Below are positions 46,880-59,550 of a stretch of DNA of 64,000 nucleotides, in pieces. This stretch comes from Albugo candida (taxonomy: Eukaryota; Oomycota; Peronosporomycetes; Albuginales). The position numbers and the translations under genes were made by a program. The DNA lies in contig JBDOQK010000030.1 of assembly GCA_040437565.1 (NCBI GenBank), positions 124,001-188,000 on the forward strand, given 5' to 3'. Under the pieces are notes generated by a model, which did no database searches, had not been told where the DNA came from, and worked only from the letters and a program-made list of their open reading frames with translations. How positions within the stretch are numbered: position 1 is the first letter of the stretch; every line of letters begins with the position of its first letter.

Positions 46880-48383
46880 CCATTGAACGTCAGCACGCTT
46901 CGGTTGACACAAATCCACACGCTGTGCATGCCTACTCCTTCCTGGGATTTACAAAAATGAGGGTTGCTACCGTCTACCGAGAAGCCCCGTCTGCCGTCAG
47001 CGCCTGGAACGAGGCATACAAGAAGACTGGCTCTGTTGCACGTCAATTCACAAAAGTTTTAAACCAAAAGTATAACGCGGTGAAGCGCGAATGGTTGCGA
47101 TGTTGTATAATCACCAACCCACTTTCATACCTGAACGGAGACAAATCACNNNNNNNNNNNNNNNNNNNNNNNNNNNNNNNNNNNNNNNNNNNNNNNNNNN
47201 NNNNNNNNNNNNNNNNNNNNNNNNNNNNNNNNNNNNNNNNNNNNNNNNNTTGACACAAATCCACACGCTGTGCATGCCTACTCCTTCCTGGGATTTACAA
47301 AAATGAGGGTTGCTACCGTCTACCGAGAAGCCCCGTCTGCCGTCAGCGCCTGGAACGAGGCATACAAGAAGACTGGCTCTGTTGCACGTCAATTCACAAA
47401 AGTTTTAAACCAAAAGTATAACGCGGTGAAGCGCGAATGGTTGCGATGTTGTATAATCACCAACCCACTTTCATACCTGAACGGAGACAAATCACACTTT
47501 CGGAGTGAAGTGAAACACGGACATTATCTGCTCGACAATTTGGCGAATCCTTCGAGAGTTCAACTTCACAGATAAAGTCATTCTCTAGGCTACATAGCGG
47601 GAAATGTTGATGTGGTCTAAAGCTTGATGTGATATTATAAAACGCTTATGTTCCATGATAGATTCTGGAACGCCGCGCAATCAGCATCAAACAATCGGAT
47701 ATCATGCGTTTTGAATGTGAGATCAATTCTGTTGATTGGAGGCATCTTACTTTGACGTTTTTAGACTAATTATCATTTGATAATCGTGTGATGTTGAGAA
47801 AGCGAGGGTATGCCTTGTAGGTGATCATAGCGGATATGTCATCTCGTGGTATTTTGTTTGAGCATTTAACGCTTTCATTACCATATAGGGGCAAAAGCCG
47901 CTCTATCGATGCGAATTCACCAGAATACCAAGGACATCCTTGCTCTGCTTCATCGGGTGTGAAGGTCTTTTGGATACCTACCTAACTGAAGGAACGTTTG
48001 ATCGGAGCAAGTTCACGGACTGCTGCTCTAAATTTGCCCCTAAGTCATGCAATGTACAAAAGCGCCCAGGAATGCACTCTTTGTGGGTTGCTGACGGCGC
48101 GCGGAGTGATTATCACCCAAGTTTAACTAATTACCTGCGGTCGCTTGGGATTATAACCATATTTTTGCCTGCGTATTGTTCTTTTTACAATCCCATTGAG
48201 GTGATGTTCAGAGTAGTGAAGAAAAGTATGCAGCCCAATTACACAGAAGGCTCAGTCAAGGCACGAAATATGCCGACGGCAATCTCCTCATTGCTTGAAC
48301 CATCTAGGAACTATAAGATCTATAATCTCTCCCGTAAATACGGATATTCACTTTCAGGACGATTTAACCTTAATGTAGGATAG
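46880..48383 (+). mobile_element. Tc1/mariner-type transposase, decayed
   Basis: An N-terminal helix-turn-helix part at about 46957-47045 and its duplicate at 47303-47391 (VSAWNEAYKKTGSVARQF), a second helix-turn-helix (STIWRILREFNFTDKVI) near 47540, and the DDE domain: FLDELSFDNR near 47775 (first Asp), then FIGCEGLLDTYLTEGTFDRSKF, SLWVADGARSD near 48085 (second Asp) and FLPAYCSFYNPIEVMF near 48160-48210 (the acidic third residue). This is the DDE_3/IS630-Tc1-mariner pattern common in oomycete genomes. Frames change several times, so it is inactive. Its own ends are not clear; the repeat at 46584 could be the left one. The gap 47150-47249 with its duplication interrupts it. Confidence 0.75.
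46904..47495. repeat. 246-bp exact duplication flanking gap 47150-47249
   Basis: 46904-47149 and 47250-47495 are identical and both encode the transposase N-terminus. It is read as an unmerged contig overlap. Confidence 0.92.
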
Positions 48384-48400
48384 AATAATTTAGGGGTATT

Positions 48401-49575
48401 TTTAGGGAATTGCTATTTCCACCCAACTTTTTGCTATTTCCACCCACTGCGTGACTTTTTGACCAATCAGATTACGGCGTTAATTCCACCCAAGTTTTTT
48501 ACTAGGGAATTTCTATTTCCACCCACATCGTGACTTTCTGGCCAAACAAATTACGGCTTTATTTCCAATCAACTTTTTATTTTATGGCTACAGTTTCACA
48601 GTCCTGCATGCCGATCAAAGGTATCAGAACTCATAGCTGCACACCTTTCTGGAATTCCAATTCTAGATCAGCTAACTTCATCATGTTATTCGTTGTACCG
48701 CGTCGTCCGGAAACAGTAAAGCACGCATATACGGATCGCCACCATATGCCGCCTATCTACTACATCCTGCGAGAAAGTTTTTAGAAGTTGGAAGTACATT
48801 CAGTCTGGTCTGAGAATTGGACTGATAACGACAACGGACTTTAGCGGTATCTCTTGTAAAACGAGAAAAAATCAAAATGACTTGTAAATACATTTGTAAC
48901 TTGTTTACGACGGTTTTCAAGCGCCCAGACGCCCTGCGGCTGTACTGTTATGGGATGGGCTATCGTTTCTAGATGTTGCACGTAGCTGCTTCAGTGTACT
49001 TGTCATCTTTATACCGCTATACCGCTTGTATGCATCGCCCGAATTCCGAAGTGCCCTGTGGTGCAATCGAGTGCACGTTTGCGAAAGCTCTAGCAGAATT
49101 CTTTGGACTGAAAAAAGNNNNNNNNNNNNNNNNNNNNNNNNNNNNNNNNNNNNNNNNNNNNNNNNNNNNNNNNNNNNNNNNNNNNNNNNNNNNNNNNNNN
49201 NNNNNNNNNNNNNNNNNCCGCTTGTATGCATCGCCCGAATTCCGAAGTGCCCTGTGGTGCAATCGAGTGCACGTTTGCGAAAGCTCTAGCAGAATTCTTT
49301 GGACTGAAAAAAGGTACTCTACATTATCTCTTACGCATGCGACACGGATAGCGGGTTTTCAATACACCTGGTGTCAGGCCGTTCATGGCAGATTATATGC
49401 ATCTAGGGTGGGTCTACCGATCAAAACTTCTAAGTGAAGTGCCCCTATGATAAAAAGGTGGGTGGAAATAGTAAAAAACTTGGGTGGAAATAACGCCGTA
49501 ATCTGATTGGTCAAAACGTCACGCGGTGGGTGGAAATAGCAAAAAGTTGGGTGGAATAGCAATTCCCTATTTTTA
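48401..49575. mobile_element. Inverted-repeat (MITE-like) element, GGGTGGAAATA type
   Basis: The left end, from TAGGGAATTGCTATTTCCAC (about 48406) through a CCAATCAGATTACGGCGTTA box to about 48510, is matched in reverse complement at about 49447-49570. The arms are about 110-125 bp and carry several direct copies of TATTTCCACCC. A second, diverged left arm (48505-48585) follows in tandem. The roughly 0.9-kb interior has no recognisable transposase. It includes the gap 49118-49217 with a 96-bp duplication (49022-49117 equals 49218-49313). Confidence 0.7.
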
Positions 49576-50368
49576 TCCCGACAGCTTTTTTTGCAAATTA
49601 CACCATACCTAGTTAAATTATTACTCTCACAACTTTTTTTTTTGCAAAATACATACATGATTTTACATTCCTAACTAATTACATCCATACACACCCTAAA
49701 TTGTTGCTCCAACAGCTCTAATCGAGATTTTCTTTGTGATTGGCTAGTACACAGAACCTTTCACCTGTGATAGGCTATTCATGTGACAATTTCCATTTGA
49801 CACATAGCATTTGAGCAACGGACACAGGAACATGCAGGTGCAGCAATTGCTGAAAATCGGCTAAAACAAGCGGCCTTGCGGAATTCCGGTCACAAAGTTA
49901 GATTCAGAACAAGCTTTGGTAAAAAAGTAGATATTTTTCCTTCCAACAGCTTTTTCAACACATTTTACCTTCCGTTAGTGTGTAATAACTTTTGCATCTT
50001 CACGAGGCATTATAGCTGAACAACTGGCAATGAATCGTCTACTAGTGATGAGTTTTTAGCTCAGTTGAAGTTATCTTTCTCTACTAGATTTAGACTTCGA
50101 CGTAAATGACTTCTATTAGTTAAAAATCTAAACTTGTTTATTTTTCAAAAAAGTTGTGGGAGTAATAATTCAAGTAGGCATGACGTAATCTGAAATTAAA
50201 AAAATATGCTATTTAAAAAAAGTCGTCGGGATATCGAAACCACTAATTATTGCTCCAAAAATGTTGTGGGGGTAATAATACAAGTAGGCATGATGTAATT
50301 TGAAATAAAAAATAAAAATGTAATCAAATTAAAAGTTGTCGGGATATCAATACCCTAATTTAGTTGAT
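49560..50368. mobile_element. Second inverted-repeat (MITE-like) element, TATCCCGACA type
   Basis: Near 49573 the left end reads TATCCCGACAGCTTTT and continues with CAAATTACACCATACCTAG. The right end carries two tandem copies of the reverse complement, about 50140-50235 and 50258-50355, each with GTTGTGGG(A/G)GTAATAAT, CAAGTAGGCATGA(C/T)GTAAT and GTCGGGATATC. There is no coding sequence inside. It directly abuts the preceding element, so one may have inserted into the other. Confidence 0.65.
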
Positions 50369-50481
50369 CTTTCTGAACTGGGATTGGATAAGAAATCACA
50401 GTTCTCAATTATTTTTATTCTGCATGATATATATCTATTTATTAGGGGTATTTTAAAGAATTGCTTGACTGTCAGCAGTTT

Positions 50482-51696
50482 TTACGGGTGTTTTAATTTA
50501 CTGTTGAATGCCACAATCATCCGACGGTGACGGACCAGACTCTGCTCTAAAGCCTCAATTCGCAACATATAATCCGTAATCGCGCACTTGATCACATTAA
50601 CTTGCTCACCAAAGTCATCAAGAATTGCTAATACAACCGAGTTGTTCTGCTGTGCAGATTGTACAACGGCATCTCCATCCCTTGGCGAATGCCGAAACAG
50701 ATAAATGATGTCTATTGGCGGGGGGCTGCTCCATCGCGGTTGCCTGTAACGGCAAGGGTTCACGGACAATCTGCGACACCCAGATTTGACAACTGATGGG
50801 CTCCGACGCATATATTGTACTCTACCTTGTAAAGAGCTGATGCGTAACATCGGTCACAATTGATTATGCAGCTTCTCCAGCCCTGTACGTTTGCTGTGGG
50901 GCTAACACAGTGGCGCTGAATGTAGAAAACTGTGCAGCTTTTGCAACATTCAACCATACTTGAACAGGTGATGTTGCGGGTTGACGTTGGGGCGCGACCA
51001 AACCTGGAGCGATGCGGTTGTTATATCTATGGAAAGCAGCAATTTAAGCTCCAGCCTTTAACGCTCATAAAACAAGTCTGTTTACTGACGTTCAACTTGA
51101 TAGATCCTGTTGTTATGTCTGATCTGCACCAATTGTCCCATGTCTTCTTGCTCGACCGCCTCTTCACGCATTGTCCAACTCGAATTGTTGTGCATTATCG
51201 CCAGGCCAAAAAATGGTCCTGTGTCTTTCCCAAAGTTCGTTTAATCCCTGTAATGGGGAAGTATTGATTGTCCACATGCCAAGGTTTTCTGCCGAACGTG
51301 TCTGTGCAGCTCTGTAAGACTTGAGACTAACTTTGAACTTCGCGCGGAAGAGTTCATTGCTTTCTTCAGATTCTTCAACTCCTAGTTGCAATGCAGTAAA
51401 TGCACTATCCTCGTTTTTGATTGTTGGCGATGAGGATGCTGACAAGGAAAGCGACGTAGACCTGGATGGGTGAAAAGAAGGAGAGGTATTTGGTGGTGGC
51501 CGGATGGTTAGAGGCTACGCTGTTGAGATGGACGGGCGTAGGGGGACAAAGGGGTACCAGACAGAAGATTTTGCGGCGTGGAAGGCATGTTGGGCGGGTT
51601 GCGGTTTGTGAGGTACGCGGTGGGTGACGTTGGCAAAAAAAACGCAGCGGCGTTATTTATTGGACGCAGATTTCGATTTCGAAAAAAACGCAACAT
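50482..51696 (-). pseudogene. Unrecognised broken gene, Pro/Ser/Gln-rich
   Basis: The minus-strand frames follow one another: a Pro/Ser-rich start with NMPSTPQNLLSGTPLSPYA (51696 on), then ASSSPTIKNEDSAFTALQLG and LNELWERHRTIFWPGDNAQQ (51445-51164), an Ala/Gln/Pro-rich segment near 51000-50880, and a helical end (LRIEALEQSLVRHRRMIVAF, to 50482). Composition suggests one protein of about 400 residues with frame breaks. I do not recognise it. Its position between mobile-element repeats suggests it belongs to an element, perhaps as a DNA- or RNA-binding accessory protein. Confidence 0.35.
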
Positions 51697-51754
51697 ATAT
51701 TACGCTCAAGCAGAAATAAAGCCAACTTACCGACCAATCATATTAATTCTACAT

Positions 51755-51815
51755 TAATTAGCCAATCAGAGGTGTTTTATCTAGTGCAATAGTTAAAACG
51801 TGCGTGGCATTACTA
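51755..51815 (+). repeat. Third copy of the 46.6-kb repeat
   Basis: The stretch AGCCAATCAGAGGTGTTTT followed by a TAGTTAAAACGTGCGTGGCAT box matches 46640-46700 with a few differences. It lies about 50 bp upstream of the Copia 5' LTR. Confidence 0.6.
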
Positions 51816-51866
51816 GTATCCTCAAAAGTTATTTCTTTGTCTAATAAAATACGAAACGCTGCGCTC

Positions 51867-52031
51867 TGTTGATTCTGATGCCCCTGAACTAGAGTGGAAC
51901 ATATCACGCTAATCAATTTTCAGCTATTGAACAATAAAGTCGTGGCTGTGGGCGTCAAGTATGAGAAGGCTTAGCCTAGCTAGTAAAGTGAACTAAGGAC
52001 CTCCTACATTTAATATAGCTTACTTTCCAAA
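51867..52031 (+). repeat. 5' LTR of the Copia fossil
   Basis: About 165 bp beginning TGTTGA; shares CAGCTATTGAACAATAAAGT and AACTAAGGACCTCCTA with the 3' LTR. AATAAA near 51930 may be the polyadenylation signal. Confidence 0.75.
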
Positions 52032-55000
52032 TTTTTGTGCGCGTATGAAGCTAATGAAGAAGGGTTTGCTGCATCATATTGACAAGTCGGAGTCACCCAG
52101 CGAAGATCCTGCAGCTTCGGCAATCTGGAAGCTCAACAACCTTAAAGCCTTCGCAATCATTTTAATGTCAATCAGCCCGAGTCTCCAGGCTGTGATAAGA
52201 TGCACTTGTACAACCTCTCAGTTATGGGATATTCTAAAGAATTTTAACCTTCGAAATAGTATACACAACAGAGTACGGAAGCGGCGAAGACTTCATGAAT
52301 TCAGAATGGAATAGGGTCAGAATATTATGGAACATTTTATGAAATTTGATGAATTATGCCTTTCGATGCAAGCTTATGGGGAGGTGATTAATATGGATGA
52401 ACAATTAGTAATATTGATTGGAAGTCTCTCGTACGAGTACGATCCCATAATCAAAATTAACAAAATGTCCAAGGAATGGATCTTTTTCAAGCAAAAGAAA
52501 TGCTGCCACGGGAGTATGCACTATTGGTGAAATAAAGGCAGGAGGAATTGCTCTGAAAGCAAAAGCAATGAAGAAGTCGGAAAGATTCGACGCTAGGAAA
52601 ATCCCTTCAGAAGAGATACAAATTCGAAAGGGAAAGTTATCAATCTAACAAAAGTGGACATAAAAAGGAAGACTGTTGGAAGAATGTGAAACACAAGAAA
52701 CAGTACAATGAACAAGCATTCATATTTTGTAAGCACATGAACGAATGTTGGCTGCTCGGTAAGGGAGAAAGCAGCCACATCTGCTCATTCAATGAAGAGT
52801 TCAGTGAATTCGATCACTCAAGAACCATACATATGTCTCTATTGCCAATGGAAACAAAGTTGCAGCAGGAGGCATTGCTATAGTTCCAGTTATTCTGAAA
52901 AACAAAGTCCAATTCGGATTGAAAATGTACTATATGTAACAGATTTTGGATCTTCGATTACTATATATCTCAGCATTAGCAGAAAAAGGACTTAATGTCT
53001 CCTCTGGAAGAGAAGTATCTGATATTAGAGACAATGAACGAATTGTAACTCAAGTCACATAAGGGAAGATCTATGTAATGGAGTGTGCTATAAATGAATG
53101 AGCACTTGTTAGCAATTCCGGTAAAGAGATACATGATCAACAATTATTAAGTTTCGGTGTATGGCATGTCCGATTAGGACATTTACCTACCAAGAAAATT
53201 GAAGCTTTGTAGCACTACGTTGATGGTTTCAAAATGAAATCGATGTCGAAACGAGAAAGAGACGAAGAAGTCATTTGTGAAGGATGTATCGATGGGAAAT
53301 CTTTTGTGCACACGTTCCCAAAGTCAGGATATGGTCAAGTAAGAAGCAAGTCCGTTTTTCAACTTATACATAGTGGCGTAATGGGACCAATGGAAACGAA
53401 GTCTCAAGGTGGAGCAAGATTTATGCTAACTTTCATTCATGATTATTCTAGGTATGTAGTGTCATATTTCATTCGACACAAATCTGAAGGTGATCGATCG
53501 GTTCCTCGATTTCAAAGCAATGACGGAAAACCAACTAAATTCGAGAATTTAGTGTATTCGAACCGACAATAGTGGCGAATTTATCAACAATCGATTTGCG
53601 AATATCTGTACAAGTGCCGGTATTATACACCAAACACCAGTTCCGTACTCGCTCCAGCAAAATGGACCGGCTGAACGAATGAATCGGACCAGTACGGAAC
53701 GTGCGAGATCATGACGAATCACGTGCAAGTAGAAAAGAAGTGGTGGGCTGAAGCCATGAATACCGCAGTTTACATTTCAAATCGAGTTCCGTATGCCGCC
53801 TACCCAGACAAGACACCATACGCGATGTGTTTTGAGAGCAAGCCAAGTCTTACTTCTATAAGGGTATTTGGTTTCCGAGGTTTTACACATATTGAGAGAT
53901 CAAGACGGATGAAGTTGGATAAGAAGGCGGTCAAATGTATGTTCCTTGGATGTTCGGACAATATGAAAGGATTCCGCGTAAGGAATTCTAAGTCGCAGAA
54001 AATTGAGATTACTCGTTCAGCGCAATTTCAAGAATCAGACGAGACAAAGTATGTTCAGGTTTTTATTAGAGATATATCACCCGGACAAAATCGAAGTGAT
54101 TGTCAGTATGGACAATCCCGCATGTCGAGAGCATGGATGTAGATCCGACTGAAGAGTCAACAAATGCGAACAAAGCTTTGACGAGAAATTCGACTTAGGA
54201 GCAGCGCTCTTTGAATGCTTAACAGACATCTTCCAACGTCGATATAGATTCAACGGAAGACGATTGTAGCACTATTCAGGCCATTGTTCCCAGGAGGAGA
54301 CTGGATAATTTTGAAAGCTACCCGGTTTCTGGGAACCGTATAATTGGGACGATGCACCTCTGGCACTTCCATCAAATCAATCGTCGTAAGCATTAATACC
54401 AGTGGAAGCGTCTACTTCAATCGTTCCGGTAACAAATTCTGACACCATGACACGTCCATTCAAAAGATATCGCATAGAATACGAACAAGGGAATGCAGCG
54501 ATAGAAGCCCCATCATCCTAACAGGAGGGCCTGGAGCCATCTCAATCGGAATCATGGTATACTGCAATTCAGACCGAGCTTCAAGAACTGAACAAAAAAC
54601 AAACGTGGACGGTCGTAACGAAAAAGCCAGATAAAAAGGACATCGGAACCAAATGGGTTTTCACAGTCGAACGAAACGAAGACAGTGAAGTTGAGTGGTT
54701 TAAGGCAAGATTGGAGGCACTCGGATATCGACAAACTTATGGTGTTAACTACACAGATACGTACTCCCCAGCCGCGAATTTAAACTCAACTCGTATTTTC
54801 CTGGCAATTTTCTGCCATCAATTGCTAACCATTCATCATATGATGCTGATATGGCCTTTCTTGACGGTTATCTGGAAGAAGATATGTTCATCTATCCACC
54901 TCAAGGTTTTGAAAGCAAGCAATCGAAGACTATGTGGACTTATACAAGCATTCGTGACTTAGTTCAAGACAATATCAATTGTATTTACTCGGATGGGGTT

Positions 55001-55736
55001 TACAAAGTGTCCATCAGATTAGTGTATGTTGTGCGCAAATATTCCAAGCCAAGGGTTTATCAAAGTATATGTCGATGGCATGCCGATTGGAGCCAAAACA
55101 ATCGACTCGGCCAAGAAACTTGCGAACGAACTTTTGAGTCACTTCGGTCTGGAGATTCTAGGAAAGGTGCGATTTACCCTTGGTACTGAGGTTGAATACA
55201 AACAAGAGTTGCGACAAATGAAGACCAGTCAAGGAGCTTGCATACGGAGAATGGACGAGAAGTTCAACCAAGTAAAAGAGAAAACAGTATCTAATCCAAC
55301 TGCTCCGGGGACTTTCTTAACGAAATCGGAAGAAAAAGATTTGAGAATGGAAAACCGACCATATCGCTTACTTGTTGGCTCGCTTCTGTACATCGCAACG
55401 GGCACAAGACCAGATATTGCTTTCACGGTTTGCCAGCTCAGTCAACGCCTGGAGCAACCAAGCGAACAACACTTGAATGCAGCAATCCTTGTTTTGCGTT
55501 AATTGAAATCAACCGCAATGATAGGCATATGTTATGAGGCTGGGCCAGGAAATAACGAAGTCAGTGCTTACAGTGATGCGGATTGTGCAAGCTATAAGGA
55601 GACAAGAAGATCAACCTCCGGTATAATGTTGATGATGAAAAAATCTTCAAAGATATTCAAATCAAAACTTCAGCAGGGTGTGGCTCTCAAAACAGCCGAA
55701 TCTGAGTACATTGCTGTCTCGTTCGTCCAGGGGGAG

Positions 55737-55900
55737 TGTTGAAGCTGATGTCCCTGAACCGGCGTGGAACACATCAGGCTTATCAACATTCAGCTATTGA
55801 ACAATAAAGTAGTGATGTAGGCGTCTAGTACGAAAAGGCTTAGATTAGCTAGCAAAGTGAACTAAGGACCTCCTATATTCAATAGATCTTAATTCCCAAA
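55737..55900 (+). repeat. 3' LTR of the Copia fossil
   Basis: About 164 bp beginning TGTTGAAGCTGATG; homologous to 51867-52031. It follows the RNase H region directly. Confidence 0.75.
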
Positions 55901-55989
55901 CTTTATCTAAAGTGCTCAAAACGCTTCGAGACTAGCTCATTTCTCTAAATGCCTAGGTTATCTTGTATAATAAATATAAATGGGATAAG

Positions 55990-58900
55990 CGTGTCATGAT
56001 AACTGTGAGAGACGACAATATGTCTTCTCGTTCATAGTTCTGCATTGCAGTAGCCTCATAACACCCCAATAGGAGACTGTCCAGCGTAGAAATGATATAA
56101 AAGCTGTAAAATTGTCCAAGAGTACCGTGTTTTCGAAACATGTGTGCGCCACACTAGGATGAACGTAGTCAGCCAACTAGGACTAGGATCGGAGTTGCGC
56201 ATGCATTTCAACTTGATGGTGCCGTAACCGCAGCAACGATCTTCGACTTTTGAAATTTCACCAGATGATCCCTGCGTTGCGAGCTGATCCAGCACCTTTA
56301 CAAGCCGAAAGCGTTTGTCTTGATCGTAACACTGCTTTCGANNNNNNNNNNNNNNNNNNNNNNNNNNNNNNNNNNNNNNNNNNNNNNNNNNNNNNNNNNN
56401 NNNNNNNNNNNNNNNNNNNNNNNNNNNNNNNNNNNNNNNNNGCACTGTAGAAAGAGATGTTGATCAGATTCCACTGCCCCACCTCGAAAGTTGCGTGCAC
56501 AGTATAATGTTGGGATGAATGTCCTTTGTAAACCAGAATCGAGATCAAAAAGGCAACATCCAGATTGACAGACGAAATATGTACATCCACGAAAATCGGT
56601 ACGACACGCTTTTTGATAATTTTTTGATGATGCCGAGACATAGCCAACTCGTTCTGACTTCATTTTCTGCCCAATCCCTCCGGTGATGACCAATGTGTCA
56701 ACTTCAGATGAATCTTGTAGGTTTGGGAGAGTTCCAAACGATTTGTGAGAGAAGAAAGCGTGAATAGATGAAAAAGAATGTTTCCTGTGCTTGCTTTGTG
56801 CTCCTCCATAGAAGGATCTTACACTTGCGTTGGTTGCATCCAAGTGATGAGATCAATCGTCGAGTGAATGCGCTATAGTATCTGAGTCGCTTCATTGCAA
56901 AGTTCGATCAGACACTGTTTTGTAGCCATACCTGATGTATTCATCTCTTTGTCGTTGTTATATATCTCAACTAAAGCTTCTTGTGTCGGCCATGTGTAGC
57001 AGTCGCGAAAGAGGTCTTGAGGACTTCGAATGTCGAAAACTGCAGTAAACAATTTTAATCAAATGTCTGGTGTGGTTCTATCACCATGCCAAGATTGCAC
57101 CGAACGTTTTGCGTACGCGGATTACGAGTGGCAGCTTCATAATGCAATTCTTGGTAGCAGTGGAACCACATCGGTTGTTCCATATACTACCGACAGCGTT
57201 GTAGAAAAATCAAATCTGAAATTGGAATGCTCAAATCTATCTGATACCACAGGTCAAATACGTGTGTGCGCCAAGAAAATGTGATCTCACATAGAACCAT
57301 TTTCTCATGGCGATGTGGTGCGATTGTGAATATGTCCCTCGGCTTGTGTGGCCAAATAAAGGTTGGATAAGTTGTAATAATATCGTCGAAGAAGTTGTAC
57401 AATGGGAAGCAGTTATTGTCGATGCATCGGACGCGAACTACTGCTAGAATTGAATGCGTTGTAGCTTCAGACGTCCCCCAAAAAATGGATTTTAGTTCAC
57501 CATCTTCTCGACCAAGGTATACAAACGTTTTGCTGATCAGATGGACGGGCTTCGAATCTTTTTGGTTTTCCAACCAAGCACAAATCGATTGAGCATCGAT
57601 TTCCGCTGTCGAATAGTCTCCGCTGGTATTTGCACGTACATAGTGTAATGCTACAGAGCTGATAAAATTGTCGTCCGTGCAACCCGTAATTAACCAGACA
57701 CCAAACCATCATCAATACGCTTATGGATAGTTGAAATAATTATCGAATGAGTTGATGTCTGACCGAACGGAGTACCCAAATACTTGAGCGAATCTTCCGG
57801 ACCCATTATGGTCAAAATAGTATTTAGGAGAACACGGCATGATCCCATTTAACGAGAGCAAGGATGATTTTCTCTTCGTGCCCGATACATCGCAACAATC
57901 TTGAACGAGTTCTAGTTGTGTCAACACATCATCGGAAAGCAATGTTGAAGTAGATTTCCCAAAGGTTCAATTGTCATCAGGAAAAGTAATGCTGTCAGAA
58001 AATCGCATTGTTCCACTCCAAGTTGTGGTGTGTTGGACGGTACGATATTGCCATTGATCATCCAGTGCGGCTTCGTGTTGGTGTTAAGAGACGCATCCCA
58101 GTCGATGCAATTTTTTTACCGCGCAATTTTTCAAACACGTACGTCCAGTACACTCGGTAATAGGCTTTCCCAAAGTCCAGAATATTGGCATACGATTCCT
58201 TACCACGATGAGTGAAAAAATCCTTTATGTCGGAGAAATGTCGTTTGCGATGATGCATCGACCGTCCTCGCTCAAATGCTTTTTAATTTTGATAGATCTA
58301 TTCTGGTAGAATCTGCTTTAATGATTCGCCAATGCTTTGGAAAGTACTTTCACATCTTCATAGCACTATGAGTGGTCTATAGTTGTCAGGATCACGTCAT
58401 GATCCGTTTTTGTATAAGAATGTGATTGCCGAGTGACGTTGTAAGACACTTTGACTAGCTAGTATTTGGTGACAGTATTTTTATCTGCAGACACTATTTA
58501 TTAAATTCCAGCTAAAGCTGATATAATTCAGCTTTAATCCATCCATACCAGGAGAGGAACTACTTCGCATGTCCTTGTTAGCTTTCTCCATCTCTGTCGT
58601 ACTCAAACGAGTTGAGAGAAAGTCTTGTCATACAGATTTAACGATAAACTCAAATTGAACCCAGAAGCTTTTTGAATTACTTCGAAATTGGCCAAGCTGG
58701 TCTTTGAGGTAATTGAGAGTACCCATGAAACCACCCTGTGATCCCTAAATTCGTCAATATTGTCAGTCTGGTTCGATTTTCAGGGTGCCATATAGTATGG
58801 TAACATAATTAATCGGCACACAAACAAGAAAAGCTATCCGGAGGGCAAAACATACTTTGAATCGTTCTCCATATGCTTCACGTAATGATTGACGCATTCA

Positions 58901-59550
58901 TCTCGGTTTTTTAGGCATTGTATTGACTGGGAGGCGAACTTTTGGAGAGTCGATTCGAGTAAATGTCTTGACTGATTGTTATCCTGAGTACGATATTGAG
59001 CTGCTGCGGCATCCAAAAAACGCTGAGTAGACTCACCTCCATGCGGCTATTTTAAGAAAACTTTCCTTCATCGTTTGGAGATCGTTTTTTGCTTTCGTCT
59101 TCCAGCTTTCCAGCATTTTTCAAGATTCGAATTTTTCCGCAAGTGTTCGAGCACCCAATTGGCTTTCCGTTTGGATAGTATAGGTTAAGTACAATCAATT
59201 GAACAATATGAAAAAGTTACTATTTTCGTCATCGTAATCAAGTCAGATTTGCATAAAAAAGCCAAATAAGGCCCTGCATGTCGTGGTTGAAAATATCTGT
59301 AGGGTCTTCCGACCTAGATATGTAATTCAGACGGTTCTTGCGTGGTTGAGGTAATGTGTAATGTTTATCAGTCGAATATTGAGTCAATCGAAAGTCTACC
59401 TTACCCAACATCCAAGCCATTTCAGACACGGCAATCGACATCATTCGCGTCGAATTGTGGCGCTTGAAGAATCGATAGCGTGATTGAGCGGTGGCTTGAG
59501 ATCACCAAATTCGAGACGTGTTGTGGTCGGCTTGAATGAGTATGAGTGAA
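55990..59550 (-). mobile_element. LINE-B copy 2, inverse orientation
   Basis: Homologous to copy 1 over its whole length on the minus strand. 5' part at 59545-59240 (MSIAVSEMAWMLGK matches MSIAIFEMGLNAE of copy 1); CVNHYVKHMEN near 58880; the RT box LDFGKAYYRVYWTYVFEKL near 58190 (copy 1: FEKAYD); SDDVLTQLELVQ near 57930; HSILAVVRVRCIDN near 57430; AVESDQHLFLQC near 56470; and a 3' part to about 55990 that matches copy 1 up to 13600. Many frame changes. The gap 56342-56441 has no duplicated flanks, so sequence may be missing there. Copies 1 and 2 differ substantially, so both are old. Confidence 0.8.

Larger units (their letters stand above)
51867..55900 (+). mobile_element. Copia (Ty1) LTR retrotransposon, fossil
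   Basis: A nearly full-span but broken element: LTR, gag part, gag-pre-integrase, integrase, reverse transcriptase, RNase H, LTR, in the Copia order (integrase before RT). Recognisable landmarks include FMLTFIHDYSRYV in integrase, GTRPDIAF in the RT/RNase H connection and AYSDADCASYKETRRS in RNase H. It carries roughly ten or more breaks and cannot encode a working polyprotein. The two LTRs differ at roughly one position in six by eye, so the insertion is old. Confidence 0.88.

Noticed and set aside
57030-57284. Plus-strand 84-codon frame
   Set aside because: It lies antisense within LINE-B copy 2 and shows no independent support.
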